A stretch of DNA of 64,000 nt, from assembly GCA_963824225.1 (NCBI GenBank), contig CAWGOF010000003.1, positions 496,001 through 560,000 of the forward strand, written 5' to 3'. The stretch comes from CAWGOF01 sp963824225. Its GTDB lineage: Bacteria; Acidobacteriota; Polarisedimenticolia; Polarisedimenticolales; Polarisedimenticolaceae. The position numbers were made by a program, and so were the translations under genes. Shown piece by piece: positions 25,055-32,024 of this stretch (position 1 is the stretch's first letter; every line of letters begins with the position of its first letter). Under the pieces are notes generated by a model, which saw only the letters and a program-made list of their open reading frames with translations, did not search any database and had not been told where the DNA came from.

Positions 25055-26107
25055 ATGGCCAAGTCGAAACGCTGGCATGCATCGGCCGCCGTTGCCGCAC
25101 TCGTCGCCACGCTCGGTGTCGACCAGGTAGCCGCGGGCTGTCCTGGGTCTCAGCTCCTCGACGCGACGTACAGCTATCTCGTGTCGAACCCCAACTGGGG
25201 CGGCACGGCCGGAGGCAACGGAACCTGCGGCGGGTACGGCTGCTATGACTCGCAGTCCGGGCCACCGGTCAGCTCGAGTATGAAAGGTGTCTTCTGGGCC
25301 CTCGGAAGCGGAAACCCGCTTGTGGGGGTCGGGAACGACAGTGGACTGTTCACCGGGGGCTTCGCATCGACGGACTTCTGGATCAAGCAGGTCAGTGCGA
25401 GCTACCAGGGTGGTCTGTACCACTTCGCCTCGTGGATCAGCATGAAGCTCGGTCCGCCCTACGCGGTGGGGCCGCCCGTCACGTGGAGCGTGCCCGACGC
25501 CGATGGCTGTGGCCCGTCGGGCAACCCGCCGTCCCAGGTATGCACGTGCTTCTTGCTGACCGATGCATGGGATGGGGTCGGCTACTTCGCGACGCTGAGC
25601 GCGCGCTCCGACGTACTCGGCAACACGAACCTCGACCCGTTCCAGACGATCCGACTCGCCCCGATCCCCAAGCCTTTGATCACGAATGCGTCGCGCGACC
25701 GCATTTTCGTGCGGCCCTCCGTCTTCGTTTTCGGTGCGGCGGAAGGCGTGTACCAGAAGGACGACTGCGGGCCATGCGTCACCGCCTACCGGGTGCTCGG
25801 TGCGCGGGTTCCCCACGCTTCCCCACCGCCGCCGCAGAGCCAGTTCGTCGTCTTGCCGCGGGCCGACGGGACGCCCCAGACGGACACGCCGCTCGGCGAA
25901 CCGGTCGACTTGCTCCTCCAGTGCGATTCGCTGGTCGACGAGAACATGTTCCTGGCGCTCGAGCTGGTGGGCGAGGGTGCGACCCCGTTCCGGGCCGGCG
26001 TGCTATCGCGTCCGTCGACCCGCATTTCCTGCGGCACGAACCTCGCGGAGCCCGAGCGCGATCGGGGCCGCGATTCGCGGGGCGATCGCGATCGGCGCCA
26101 GCGGTAG
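25055..26107 (+). CDS. Secreted Cys-containing protein of unknown function
   Basis: A 350-residue protein with a signal peptide (about residues 1-27). The N-terminal third is Gly/Ser/Tyr-rich with cysteines ('A-G-C-P-G-S', 'T-C-G-G-Y-G-C-Y'), the middle has 'C-T-C-F-L-L' and 'K-D-D-C-G-P-C', and the C-terminus reads 'R-I-S-C-G-T-N-L-A-E-P' then a hydrophilic Arg/Asp-rich tail. The even spread of Cys suggests disulfides outside the cytosol. ATG at 25055 follows GGGGGAGG. I recognise no family. A degenerate copy of its C-terminus lies at 28231-28386, so the family has been duplicated here. Base composition is more even than in neighbouring core genes. Confidence 0.6.
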   Translation: MAKSKRWHASAAVAALVATLGVDQVAAGCPGSQLLDATYSYLVSNPNWGGTAGGNGTCGGYGCYDSQSGPPVSSSMKGVFWALGSGNPLVGVGNDSGLFTGGFASTDFWIKQVSASYQGGLYHFASWISMKLGPPYAVGPPVTWSVPDADGCGPSGNPPSQVCTCFLLTDAWDGVGYFATLSARSDVLGNTNLDPFQTIRLAPIPKPLITNASRDRIFVRPSVFVFGAAEGVYQKDDCGPCVTAYRVLGARVPHASPPPPQSQFVVLPRADGTPQTDTPLGEPVDLLLQCDSLVDENMFLALELVGEGATPFRAGVLSRPSTRISCGTNLAEPERDRGRDSRGDRDRRQR

Positions 26108-26132
26108 AGACGTGGGTGCTACGCTGAGGACC

Positions 26133-26738
26133 ATGGCCTCGCGAAGCGAACCTGCTGATGAGCCGCTCTTCGACCGGTTCCGTGCGTTCCGCGAGCAGCT
26201 CGGTCTCACGAAGCCGCAAATGGCCCGCTTCCTCGAGGTGCCCGCAAGGACCTACGCTCGGCGGGAAGGCGGCCGCGCGCTCGGCCCGTTCGTGACCCTG
26301 GCTTCGTCGGCGATCGAGCTTTTGCGGGTCGCGTTGTCGGACGAGCTATCCCATTCGGGCGCCGTCGTCTCTCTTCGTGACGAGCTGCGCCTGATGGCGC
26401 CGCCCCGTATCTCCAAGTCCAATCGCCGACTGCCGTGGGCGAAGATCCAGCGCGATGCTCTGCGCTACGTTCGCCGGTACTACCCCCAACTGTCACTCGA
26501 GATCCAAGAAGACGTGGTCGGGGCGGCCATCCTCGACGCTCTCGTCGATGCCCGAACCGCCAGGGCCAATGACCCGACCCGCTGGGTCTGCGAGCTGGCC
26601 AGGAGCCACGCCTGGGCCGCGGGTATGGGCCGCGAACCCGTCCCCTTCGTCCCCGACGAGGATGGCGACACCTTGGTGAACCCTGTCGAGCGCCTTTCGG
26701 CCGACGACGTGCTCCGAGCTCGATTCATGTCGCGCTAG
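26133..26738 (+). CDS. HTH protein with a sigma-region-2-like C-terminal part
   Basis: A 201-residue protein. The N-terminus has an Xre-like HTH ('F-R-E-Q-L-G-L-T-K-P-Q-M-A-R-F-L-E-V-P-A'), typical of DNA binding. The C-terminal half ('R-D-A-L-R-Y-V-R-R-Y-Y', 'I-Q-E-D-V-V-G-A-A-I-L-D-A-L', 'W-V-C-E-L-A-R-S-H') resembles, by eye, the helix pattern of ECF sigma region 2, but with no region 4 after it. This is a weak similarity that a structure prediction must test. ATG at 26133 has GAGGA just upstream. It is 25 bases after the secreted protein gene, in the same direction, and may regulate it. Confidence 0.6.
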   Translation: MASRSEPADEPLFDRFRAFREQLGLTKPQMARFLEVPARTYARREGGRALGPFVTLASSAIELLRVALSDELSHSGAVVSLRDELRLMAPPRISKSNRRLPWAKIQRDALRYVRRYYPQLSLEIQEDVVGAAILDALVDARTARANDPTRWVCELARSHAWAAGMGREPVPFVPDEDGDTLVNPVERLSADDVLRARFMSR

Positions 26739-26794
26739 CCCGTCTGGGCGTCCCCTCCTGTCCGAGACATCGAAAAACAATACATCACTTGCCG

Positions 26795-26828
26795 AATATC
26801 GATACGTAAGGTATCGTCTATCGATATT
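26795..26828. promoter_or_regulatory. AT-rich palindromic operator upstream of the DUF2975/HTH pair
   Basis: AATATCGATA (26795-26804) and TATCGATATT (26819-26828) are exact inverted copies. Between them GATAC-GTAAG-GTATC is a second nested inverted repeat (26801-26815). The site is strikingly AT-rich for this genome and lies 24 bases before the DUF2975 start, so it probably overlaps the promoter. The likely binder is the small HTH regulator encoded at 27374. Confidence 0.65.
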
Positions 26829-26852
26829 TCGAGTCGTTGGGAGGGCAAGCTA

Positions 26853-27374
26853 ATGCCGCGACCTTACTCAGCCGCGCTGCCGATCACATCCGTCGTGCTG
26901 CGGATCCTCATCGTCGCGAACTGGCTCATGGCCGCCGTGATCCTCGTTCTGCTGTTCGTCAGCCCGAACGAGCAATGGATCATGAGCGCGTTCGACCTCT
27001 CGCCTTCGCCTGAGGCAGAGCGGTTGATCATGGCCCTGCGCGCGATCGCCGCGCTCGGTCTCGCCGCGATTCCGCTCAATCGTGTCGTCCTCAAACGGCT
27101 GCTCGCGATTGTTGACACGGTTCGCGCGGGCGACCCGTTCGTCGCCGCGAACGCGGTCCGGTTGCAGGCGATCGCCTGGTCGCTGCTCGCGCTTCAGCTT
27201 CTCAGCCTCGTCATCGGCGCGATCGCCAAGACCGTTTCTACTCCGGCGCATCCGGTCCATCTCGACGCCGGCTTTTCGATCAACGGCTGGCTCGCCGTGC
27301 TCCTCACGTTCCTGCTGGCCCGCGTGTTCGCGGAAGGCACGCTCATGCGCGAAGACGTCGAGGGAACGGTGTGA
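26853..27374 (+). CDS. DUF2975 family membrane protein
   Basis: A 173-residue protein with four predicted membrane segments (about residues 12-36, 60-80, 105-125 and 140-158). The pattern and the small HTH gene directly behind it (TGATG overlap) match the DUF2975 plus YozG-like regulator pair found in many bacteria. The family is of unknown function; similar pairs are thought to respond to envelope or environmental cues. The ATG at 26853 follows GGGAGGGC. Its start is preceded by the palindromic operator at 26795-26828. Confidence 0.8.
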   Translation: MPRPYSAALPITSVVLRILIVANWLMAAVILVLLFVSPNEQWIMSAFDLSPSPEAERLIMALRAIAALGLAAIPLNRVVLKRLLAIVDTVRAGDPFVAANAVRLQAIAWSLLALQLLSLVIGAIAKTVSTPAHPVHLDAGFSINGWLAVLLTFLLARVFAEGTLMREDVEGTV

Positions 27375-27631
27375 TGGCGATCGCCGTCAAGCTCGACGAC
27401 CTACTCTACGACCGACGGATGACGCTGACCGAGCTCGCGGATCGGATCGGAATCACCCTGGCCAATCTGTCGATCCTCAAGACCGGGAAGGCGCGCGCGA
27501 TCCGCTTCTCGACTCTCGACGCAATCTGCGAAGCGCTCGCGTGCCAGCCGGGCGACCTTCTGCGCTTCGAGCCGGTGCAAGCAGAAGGAAAGCGGCCGGC
27601 ACAGGCGAGCAAGCGGAGCGTGAGTCGATGA
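27374..27631 (+). CDS. Small HTH (Xre/Cro, YozG-like) transcriptional regulator
   Basis: An 85-residue regulator that is nearly all HTH: 'M-T-L-T-E-L-A-D-R-I-G-I-T-L-A-N-L-S-I-L-K' with 'A-I-R-F-S-T-L-D-A-I-C-E-A-L' and 'Q-P-G-D-L-L'. Such proteins pair with DUF2975 membrane proteins. The ATG shares one base with the upstream stop (TGATG), so translation is coupled. It is a good candidate for binding the palindrome at 26795-26828 and controlling its own operon. The GTG one codon upstream could also be used. Confidence 0.85.
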   Translation: MAIAVKLDDLLYDRRMTLTELADRIGITLANLSILKTGKARAIRFSTLDAICEALACQPGDLLRFEPVQAEGKRPAQASKRSVSR

Positions 27632-27796
27632 GCAACGCCGTCGAGCGCGCGATTCTCTCCTGCTAGCTTTCGGTTGCAATTCCACAACGCCCTACAACCG
27701 TCGATTACGGACCGTCGCTCTTCCAGCGTCGTACCGTTTCGCCGGTGCGCGGGACGCTCGTCCTGCGCCAAGGCCGCAACACCAGAGGAGGAAGCA

Positions 27797-28150
27797 ATGC
27801 GTAAAGTAGTCCGACTCGTGCCTCGGGCCGTCGCGACCGCCATCCTGGCGGGCTTCTGTGCCCTCGATGGGGGATCCGTCGTGGCCCCGCCGGTGGCCGC
27901 GTCGCCCTACGACCCGGTCTACATGATTTGTAAAGTCACCTTTGGCGCGAGGATCACAACTTCACCGCCTGCAACGTTCAATAACCTCTCGCAGTGTTGC
28001 ATGTGGGCCGCCGGTTTCTCCTGTGCCCCCGGCGATAGCGACTGCATCGCATACGACTACAACTACTGCATGATGACGAGCCAGGCTGTGATCAACAAAC
28101 CCCAATCCGGAAAGCCCCAACCCGACAATTCGGGGTTCGTCGAGAAGTAA
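27797..28150 (+). CDS. Small secreted Cys-rich protein, unknown
   Basis: A 117-residue protein with a signal peptide (about residues 1-36, ending 'P-V-A-A-S'). The mature part has seven cysteines, including 'Q-C-C-M-W-A-A-G-F-S-C', 'D-S-D-C' and 'Y-N-Y-C', with few charges and Tyr/Asn, then a Gln/Pro-rich tail. The pattern suggests a small disulfide-linked domain outside the cell. ATG at 27797 has AGGAGGAAG upstream. It follows the HTH gene after a 165-base gap with no other recognisable feature. I do not recognise a family; it shares the accessory region with another secreted Cys protein. Confidence 0.6.
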   Translation: MRKVVRLVPRAVATAILAGFCALDGGSVVAPPVAASPYDPVYMICKVTFGARITTSPPATFNNLSQCCMWAAGFSCAPGDSDCIAYDYNYCMMTSQAVINKPQSGKPQPDNSGFVEK

Positions 28151-28230
28151 TCGGCAACGCGAGGGAGGCCGACGCCGGAAGCCTCGGCATCGGTCGAGTC
28201 GTCCTGGGCTCTGAAAGCTACGACCGATGA

Positions 28231-28386
28231 GTGCTGGCACGCACTCGATCGGGATCGCTCGTCGACTGCGATCCGCTGCAAGCGGAAGACGCGGATTCGA
28301 ACCGCATGTCTTGCGGCGCGAACCTGGGCGATCCAGAGCCCGGGCGAGGCCGCGGTTCGAGCGGAGGCGTGACGTCGGTGGTGTGA
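28231..28386 (+). pseudogene. Remnant of the C-terminus of a paralogue of the secreted protein at 25055
   Basis: A 51-codon frame contains 'R-M-S-C-G-A-N-L-G-D-P-E-P-G-R-G-R-G' which aligns with 'R-I-S-C-G-T-N-L-A-E-P-E-R-D-R-G-R-D' of the intact gene. It begins directly after an in-frame TGA and has no ribosome site or signal peptide. It is best read as a decayed copy of the 3' end. The rest of the 28151-28448 gap shows nothing else. Confidence 0.5.
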
Positions 28387-28448
28387 ACGTTACACTCCGA
28401 CCGGTCGCCGACGCGCTCGTCCGGCCTGTTCGTCGCCTGATCCTTCAC

Positions 28449-29330
28449 TCAGCGCAGTTCCACGCCGCTGTTGGGAAAGAACCGTGGCATCCCGTTCAAC
28501 TCAAGAGTCAGGAGGGCCCGGTCCGATTCATCCTTCCGCACTCGGTTTATGGTGCCACCCAGATAACCCGCAAGCGCAGCAAGGAAGTCATGGAATAGAA
28601 CCTCATCCTGTGGATTGAAGACTGCTCGAATCGGTGGAGGCGGCGATCTGTAAAAGGTTTGGGTTGTCGACAGGCGTGCAGGGATACCAGCCTCCTTGAG
28701 GATTCCCAGGAGGTCACGGGCAACACTGACACGGTCGGTGACACCCATCTCGCAAACGAGAAGGACAGTTAGTTCTGTGTGTTGCTGCAGTACGTGCCGC
28801 AAACGACCAATCACAGCAGCCCGAAGCGTCGCAGTCGGCGGCTGGTAAGTCGCTTTGACCGTGTCTGCCAGGTCCTTTTGCTCGAGCCTCGACGTTCTAT
28901 CGCTCACACGCCCAAGCTCCTGAGCCAGCTTGTTTAAGGCTTCGCCCTCACCATTTGCGTCTGGAAAGCGCGACGTTGCGATCTCAACAAACGGTTTCAG
29001 CTTCTCGTCCAAGGCTGCCAACCGCGCTTGCAGTTCCTCGCGATGAGCCACGGCTGCAGATTCGCTCTGACGGGCATCCCGAATCTGTTGTTCTGCTCTC
29101 TCGCGCAGGTCATCCAATCGCTGCTGCGTTGTCGCGATTGAGCGATGGTCGTCGTAAGCCAGCGCCAGAGCCGCGGCAGCAATAAGAAACATCAGCACCA
29201 TGCGAAACCGCCGCCCTCGTCGGTTCTTTGTGGTTCGGTGATCTCTCCACTCCCTCCGGTGAGCAAGAGCGCTCTCCAACAATCCGATGGACAGTAGAAG
29301 CACTGGGCAAATCAGCTTGAGAACGATCAT
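28449..29330 (-). CDS. Membrane-anchored coiled-coil protein of unknown function
   Basis: A 293-residue protein with two N-terminal membrane segments (about residues 4-22 and 43-61), a long coiled coil (about 65-115, 'Q-R-L-D-D-L-R-E-R-A-E-Q-Q-I') and a C-terminal globular part that may be a small alpha/beta domain ('L-T-V-L-L-V-C-E-M', 'V-A-R-D-L-L-G-I-L-K-E-A-G-I'). Codon use is clearly less GC-rich than in core genes, suggesting transfer. The ATG at 29330 is in a plausible position. It faces no partner in the same direction. I recognise no family. Confidence 0.6.
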   Translation of the reverse strand: MIVLKLICPVLLLSIGLLESALAHRREWRDHRTTKNRRGRRFRMVLMFLIAAAALALAYDDHRSIATTQQRLDDLRERAEQQIRDARQSESAAVAHREELQARLAALDEKLKPFVEIATSRFPDANGEGEALNKLAQELGRVSDRTSRLEQKDLADTVKATYQPPTATLRAAVIGRLRHVLQQHTELTVLLVCEMGVTDRVSVARDLLGILKEAGIPARLSTTQTFYRSPPPPIRAVFNPQDEVLFHDFLAALAGYLGGTINRVRKDESDRALLTLELNGMPRFFPNSGVELR

Positions 29331-29612
29331 GTCTTCTGCGTCCAGCGCGGTGGCAGCTCAGGCCGCGTCGTACCGTTGTGATCAGCCGGTTTTCAGGCGC
29401 ATAAACAAGTTGACACCCTCGAGCATCAGCCGGATCCGCGCACGATCAGAGACTTCGTCCCATTCGCCGTGCGCGGCGTCGGTTCTAGAGCGGTGCGAAG
29501 GACGAGCGTCATCGACACCGGGTTCTGGGTGTAGGGCCGATACGACTCGGTGAACACGAGGCGATCGACGCCGGCAGCCGAATAGCACTTTTTTCGGGGG
29601 CCAGAAACGACG
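29331..29612. other. Non-coding or decayed stretch next to the tRNA genes
   Basis: No convincing gene. A minus-strand frame at 29426-29629 ('V-D-R-L-V-F-T-E-S-Y-R-P-Y') continues after a frame change into 'G-V-N-L-F-M-R-L-K-T-G' near 29382, which could be the remnant of a lost gene, but there is no start signal or known family. No direct repeat of the tRNA 3' end was found here. Confidence 0.4.
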
Positions 29613-29639
29613 AGGGCGGCACGCTGCATGTGCCGCCCT
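29613..29639 (-). terminator. Hairpin terminator of the tRNA-Sec/tRNA-Ala transcript
   Basis: A 10-bp perfect stem (AGGGCGGCAC / GTGCCGCCCT) with a seven-base loop, 12 bases downstream of the tRNA-Ala end in the minus direction. A weak TTT stretch follows a few bases on. It would end the tRNA transcript. Confidence 0.7.
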
Positions 29640-29650
29640 TACTTGGTGTC

Positions 29651-29726
29651 TGGTGGAGCTGAGGGGGATCGAACCCCTGACCTCGTGAATGCCATTCACG
29701 CGCTCTCCCAGCTGAGCTACAGCCCC
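29651..29726 (-). tRNA. tRNA-Ala (anticodon GGC)
   Basis: 76 nt including an encoded CCA. Acceptor GGGGCTG pairs with CAGCTCC, the D arm has TAGCTCAGCTGGG-A-G-A-G, the anticodon loop is ATGGCAT in a CGTGA/TCACG stem, and the T loop is GGTTCGATCC. Anticodon GGC reads Ala codons GCC/GCU. It lies 23 bases downstream of tRNA-Sec and is probably cotranscribed with it. Confidence 0.95.
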
Positions 29727-29749
29727 GGGGCGCCGTACGATATCACGCG

Positions 29750-29848
29750 TGGCGGAAGCGTGTGGGAGTCGAACCCACCTCGGCCGGCGCGAGCCGCCCG
29801 ACACACGGTTTTGAAGACCGGGAGGGCCACCGGGCCCCCTGCGCTTCC
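29750..29848 (-). tRNA. selC: tRNA-Sec (anticodon UCA)
   Basis: 99 nt with encoded GCCA end. Acceptor starts GGAAGCGC and ends ACGCTTCC-G, the anticodon loop is CTTCAAA with anticodon TCA, the D stem has six base pairs (GGGGGC/GCCCTC), and there is a long variable arm (CGGGCGGC...GCCGGCCG). These are the hallmarks of bacterial selenocysteine tRNA. The eighth acceptor pair is C-A, a mismatch. It implies that the organism makes selenoproteins. No selA, selB or selD and no recognised selenoprotein is in this window. Confidence 0.93.
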
Positions 29849-29917
29849 GTGCAGGTCGAACCGCTAGCCTAGCATCCGCGCCCTATACTGCCCGGCCATG
29901 TCGACGGAAGCGCGCCG

Positions 29918-30928
29918 TTGAGAATCCCGGTCCCGCTCGCCTGGTGCCTCGTCCTGCTCACGTTCTTCACGGCGGGGCTGCTGCGCCAGTTCCACGACGA
30001 GACGCCGCACTCGCCCTACGTGCCGCCGGTGATCGGGAGCCTGCTGTTCGCCGCGTGCGTGTTCCTGGTGCTCGTGTCGGTACGCGAATGGAGTCGCGGA
30101 GCCGTTCCGGGACCGGGCGTCCGTCTCGGCAGCATCACGCCGATCCTGCTGATGCTCCTCGTCGAGAAGTGGGTCTCGCTCTCGCTGTACAGCCCGCTGT
30201 TCTACTGGCTCGTCCCGCACGATGCGAGCGAAGCGCGGCTCGACGCCTGGTTCCGGGCGTTCGCCGGCGCGGGGCTGCTCGTCGTGTGCGTCGTCGTCGC
30301 GCGCTTTTCGGCCCCGACGGCGCGCAAGACGTGGCGCCGAGCCCATCCGCACCGCTGGCCGTCTGCGGCGCTACAGATCCTGATCGCCGTCGTTGCGGTC
30401 TATGCGCTCCTCGGGATTCTCGCCCGCGCGCTCGGCGGGGGGTTCGCGCTCGGCTGGCCCACGGGCGGCTCGCTCCTGGTCTGGACGCTTGCGGGTCAGG
30501 CGGTTCTCGCGTTCGCCGAGGAGGTGTACTACCGCGGCCTCCTGATGTCCGAGGTCGAGCGGCTCGCACCTCGGCTCGGCCTGCGCCAACCCGCGGGCCG
30601 GCGCTGGTCGGCCCTCGGGTTGACCGCGGCCGTGTTCGGGATGGAGCACCTGCGGCTCGGTGTGCCGCTCGAGGAGGTCGGCCGACAGCTCGTGTTCGCC
30701 GTCGCCCTCGGGCTGCTCCTCGGCGTGCTCACGATGCTGTCGGCGAACCTGCACCTCGCGGGAGCGCTGCACGCGTGGATCAACTGGATGCTGCTCGGCG
30801 CGGCGCCGCGCTTCGTCGATCCGGCCGGGCAGCCGGTGCTGCCGCCGGGGACGTACATCGGCCTCGCGCTCATCGCCACGCTCGTCGTGGCGTTCGCGAT
30901 GCGGCGGCGGAGAGGCTTGGAGCTCTAG
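29918..30928 (+). CDS. CPBP family intramembrane protease-like protein
   Basis: A 336-residue membrane protein with about eight hydrophobic segments. Near residue 205 it has 'F-A-E-E-V-Y-Y-R-G' (the EExxxR motif) and then 'F-G-M-E-H-L' with a conserved His, and 'L-H-A-W-I-N' at the third motif, the signature of CPBP/Abi intramembrane metalloproteases. It starts at a TTG at 29918 preceded by GGAAG; TATACT (29884-29889) may be its -10. It is divergent from the tRNA-Sec gene and convergent with the histidine kinase-like gene, two bases apart. The substrate is unknown. Confidence 0.82.
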   Translation: MRIPVPLAWCLVLLTFFTAGLLRQFHDETPHSPYVPPVIGSLLFAACVFLVLVSVREWSRGAVPGPGVRLGSITPILLMLLVEKWVSLSLYSPLFYWLVPHDASEARLDAWFRAFAGAGLLVVCVVVARFSAPTARKTWRRAHPHRWPSAALQILIAVVAVYALLGILARALGGGFALGWPTGGSLLVWTLAGQAVLAFAEEVYYRGLLMSEVERLAPRLGLRQPAGRRWSALGLTAAVFGMEHLRLGVPLEEVGRQLVFAVALGLLLGVLTMLSANLHLAGALHAWINWMLLGAAPRFVDPAGQPVLPPGTYIGLALIATLVVAFAMRRRRGLEL

Positions 30929-30929
30929 G

Positions 30930-31571
30930 CTATTCGTCGCGCTCGCCGATCGAGCGCTCGAGGTCCTTGCGCGTATCGCGCACGACGCCCGCGAGCTCAC
31001 GCACGTGATCGGCGATGCGGCGGGCCGACTCCTCGACGACGTCGGCGGCCTTGCGCAGCCCTGGGTCCGTGTCGAGCTTCAGCTTGAGGATCTGGGCCCG
31101 CCCGAGGAGCGACGTCAGCGGGTTGTTGATCTTGTGCGCCAGGTCGGCCAGCGCCACGAGCGCGGTCGACACGCGGGCCAGGCACTCGGCATCGGTCTCG
31201 CTCGCGGCCGGATCGGGCTGTCGCAACAGCACCACCTCGGCCTCGGGCTCGCTCGACAGTGCGCGACGAGCGACGTGCAGCACGCGCGGTGCGCTCTCGC
31301 CCGCACCCACCACCTGGCCTTCCGCTCCCCTCTCGACCGGTCCGAGCCACGGCGCGGCGTCGCTCCCGAGCAGGTCGCGTCGATCGACGCCGGTCAACGC
31401 AGACGCCGCATCGTTCGCCTGCTCGATCCGGCCTTCCGTACCGACGACCAGGATGCCCGCATCGAGCGCGGCGAGGACGTCGTCGAGGCGCCGGCACGCT
31501 CGCTCGCGATCCTCGACCAGACGCTCGACCTCGGTACGGGCGGCGCGGGCGTGGAGCCGGGCTTGGGGCAC
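30930..31571 (-). CDS. PAS/HisKA protein lacking a kinase ATPase domain
   Basis: A 213-residue protein with an N-terminal coiled part, a PAS-like domain (about residues 31-105, 'A-G-I-L-V-V-G-T-E-G-R-I-E-Q-A-N-D-A-A') and a histidine kinase dimerisation helix pair with the H-box 'L-A-H-K-I-N-N-P-L-T-S-L-L-G-R-A' at about 145-160. It stops after the second helix, so the HATPase domain is absent. It cannot phosphorylate itself; it could accept phosphate from another kinase or act as a dimerising sensor. It begins ten bases after the small gene at 31582. Nothing downstream in the same direction encodes the missing domain. Confidence 0.75.
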   Translation of the reverse strand: MPQARLHARAARTEVERLVEDRERACRRLDDVLAALDAGILVVGTEGRIEQANDAASALTGVDRRDLLGSDAAPWLGPVERGAEGQVVGAGESAPRVLHVARRALSSEPEAEVVLLRQPDPAASETDAECLARVSTALVALADLAHKINNPLTSLLGRAQILKLKLDTDPGLRKAADVVEESARRIADHVRELAGVVRDTRKDLERSIGERDE

Positions 31572-31581
31572 GTGGGAGCTC

Positions 31582-31767
31582 CTAGTTGTTCGAGAGCCAG
31601 GGTGCGACGCGGCGGACCAGCTCCGCGGCGTCGATCCAGCGCGGCTCCTCGTCGTGCTCGGTCGAGTCGTCGAGCAGCTCGACGTTGCGGATGCGGCGGG
31701 TCAGCTCGTCGTGCGTCAGCACGCGAAGCCCTTCGACGGTGTGTGGCTCGATCTGGGCCTTCAACAT
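31582..31767 (-). CDS. Small hypothetical protein (61 aa)
   Basis: A 61-residue acidic protein starting 'M-L-K-A-Q-I-E-P-H-T' and ending 'W-L-S-N-N'. It has no membrane or signal segment and no known motif; the mix of charged residues and Leu suggests helices. A possible ribosome site (GGGGG/GGA) precedes the ATG. It is directly upstream of the PAS/HisKA gene in the same direction, so the two are probably cotranscribed. The 31768-32024 gap beyond it has no gene on either strand that I can support. Confidence 0.55.
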   Translation of the reverse strand: MLKAQIEPHTVEGLRVLTHDELTRRIRNVELLDDSTEHDEEPRWIDAAELVRRVAPWLSNN

Positions 31768-32024
31768 TCCAAACCCCCAGTGCTGTTGGAGCGGAGGGTC
31801 TTCGATTTAGCAATTGGTATTCCACGAAACGCATATGCGATCCTGAGTGCGGCGATTCCGTAACTTGCAGAGGCTCGCGGGCGTGGAACCCGGGGGCGAG
31901 GCGCCGTGGATGGACAAAAAACGACGTCGTGGACCGAGCCCAGTGACAAACGTCGGTACGTCGCCGACTGGCGCTCGGGCGTCTCACAGGTCGGAGCCTG
32001 CGCCGCGGACGGCTGGGCGAGGGG

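Noticed and set aside
29382..29629. A possible gene remnant on the minus strand between the coiled-coil gene and the tRNA terminator
   Set aside because: Needs a frame change, has no start signal and no recognised family; noted only as uncertain.
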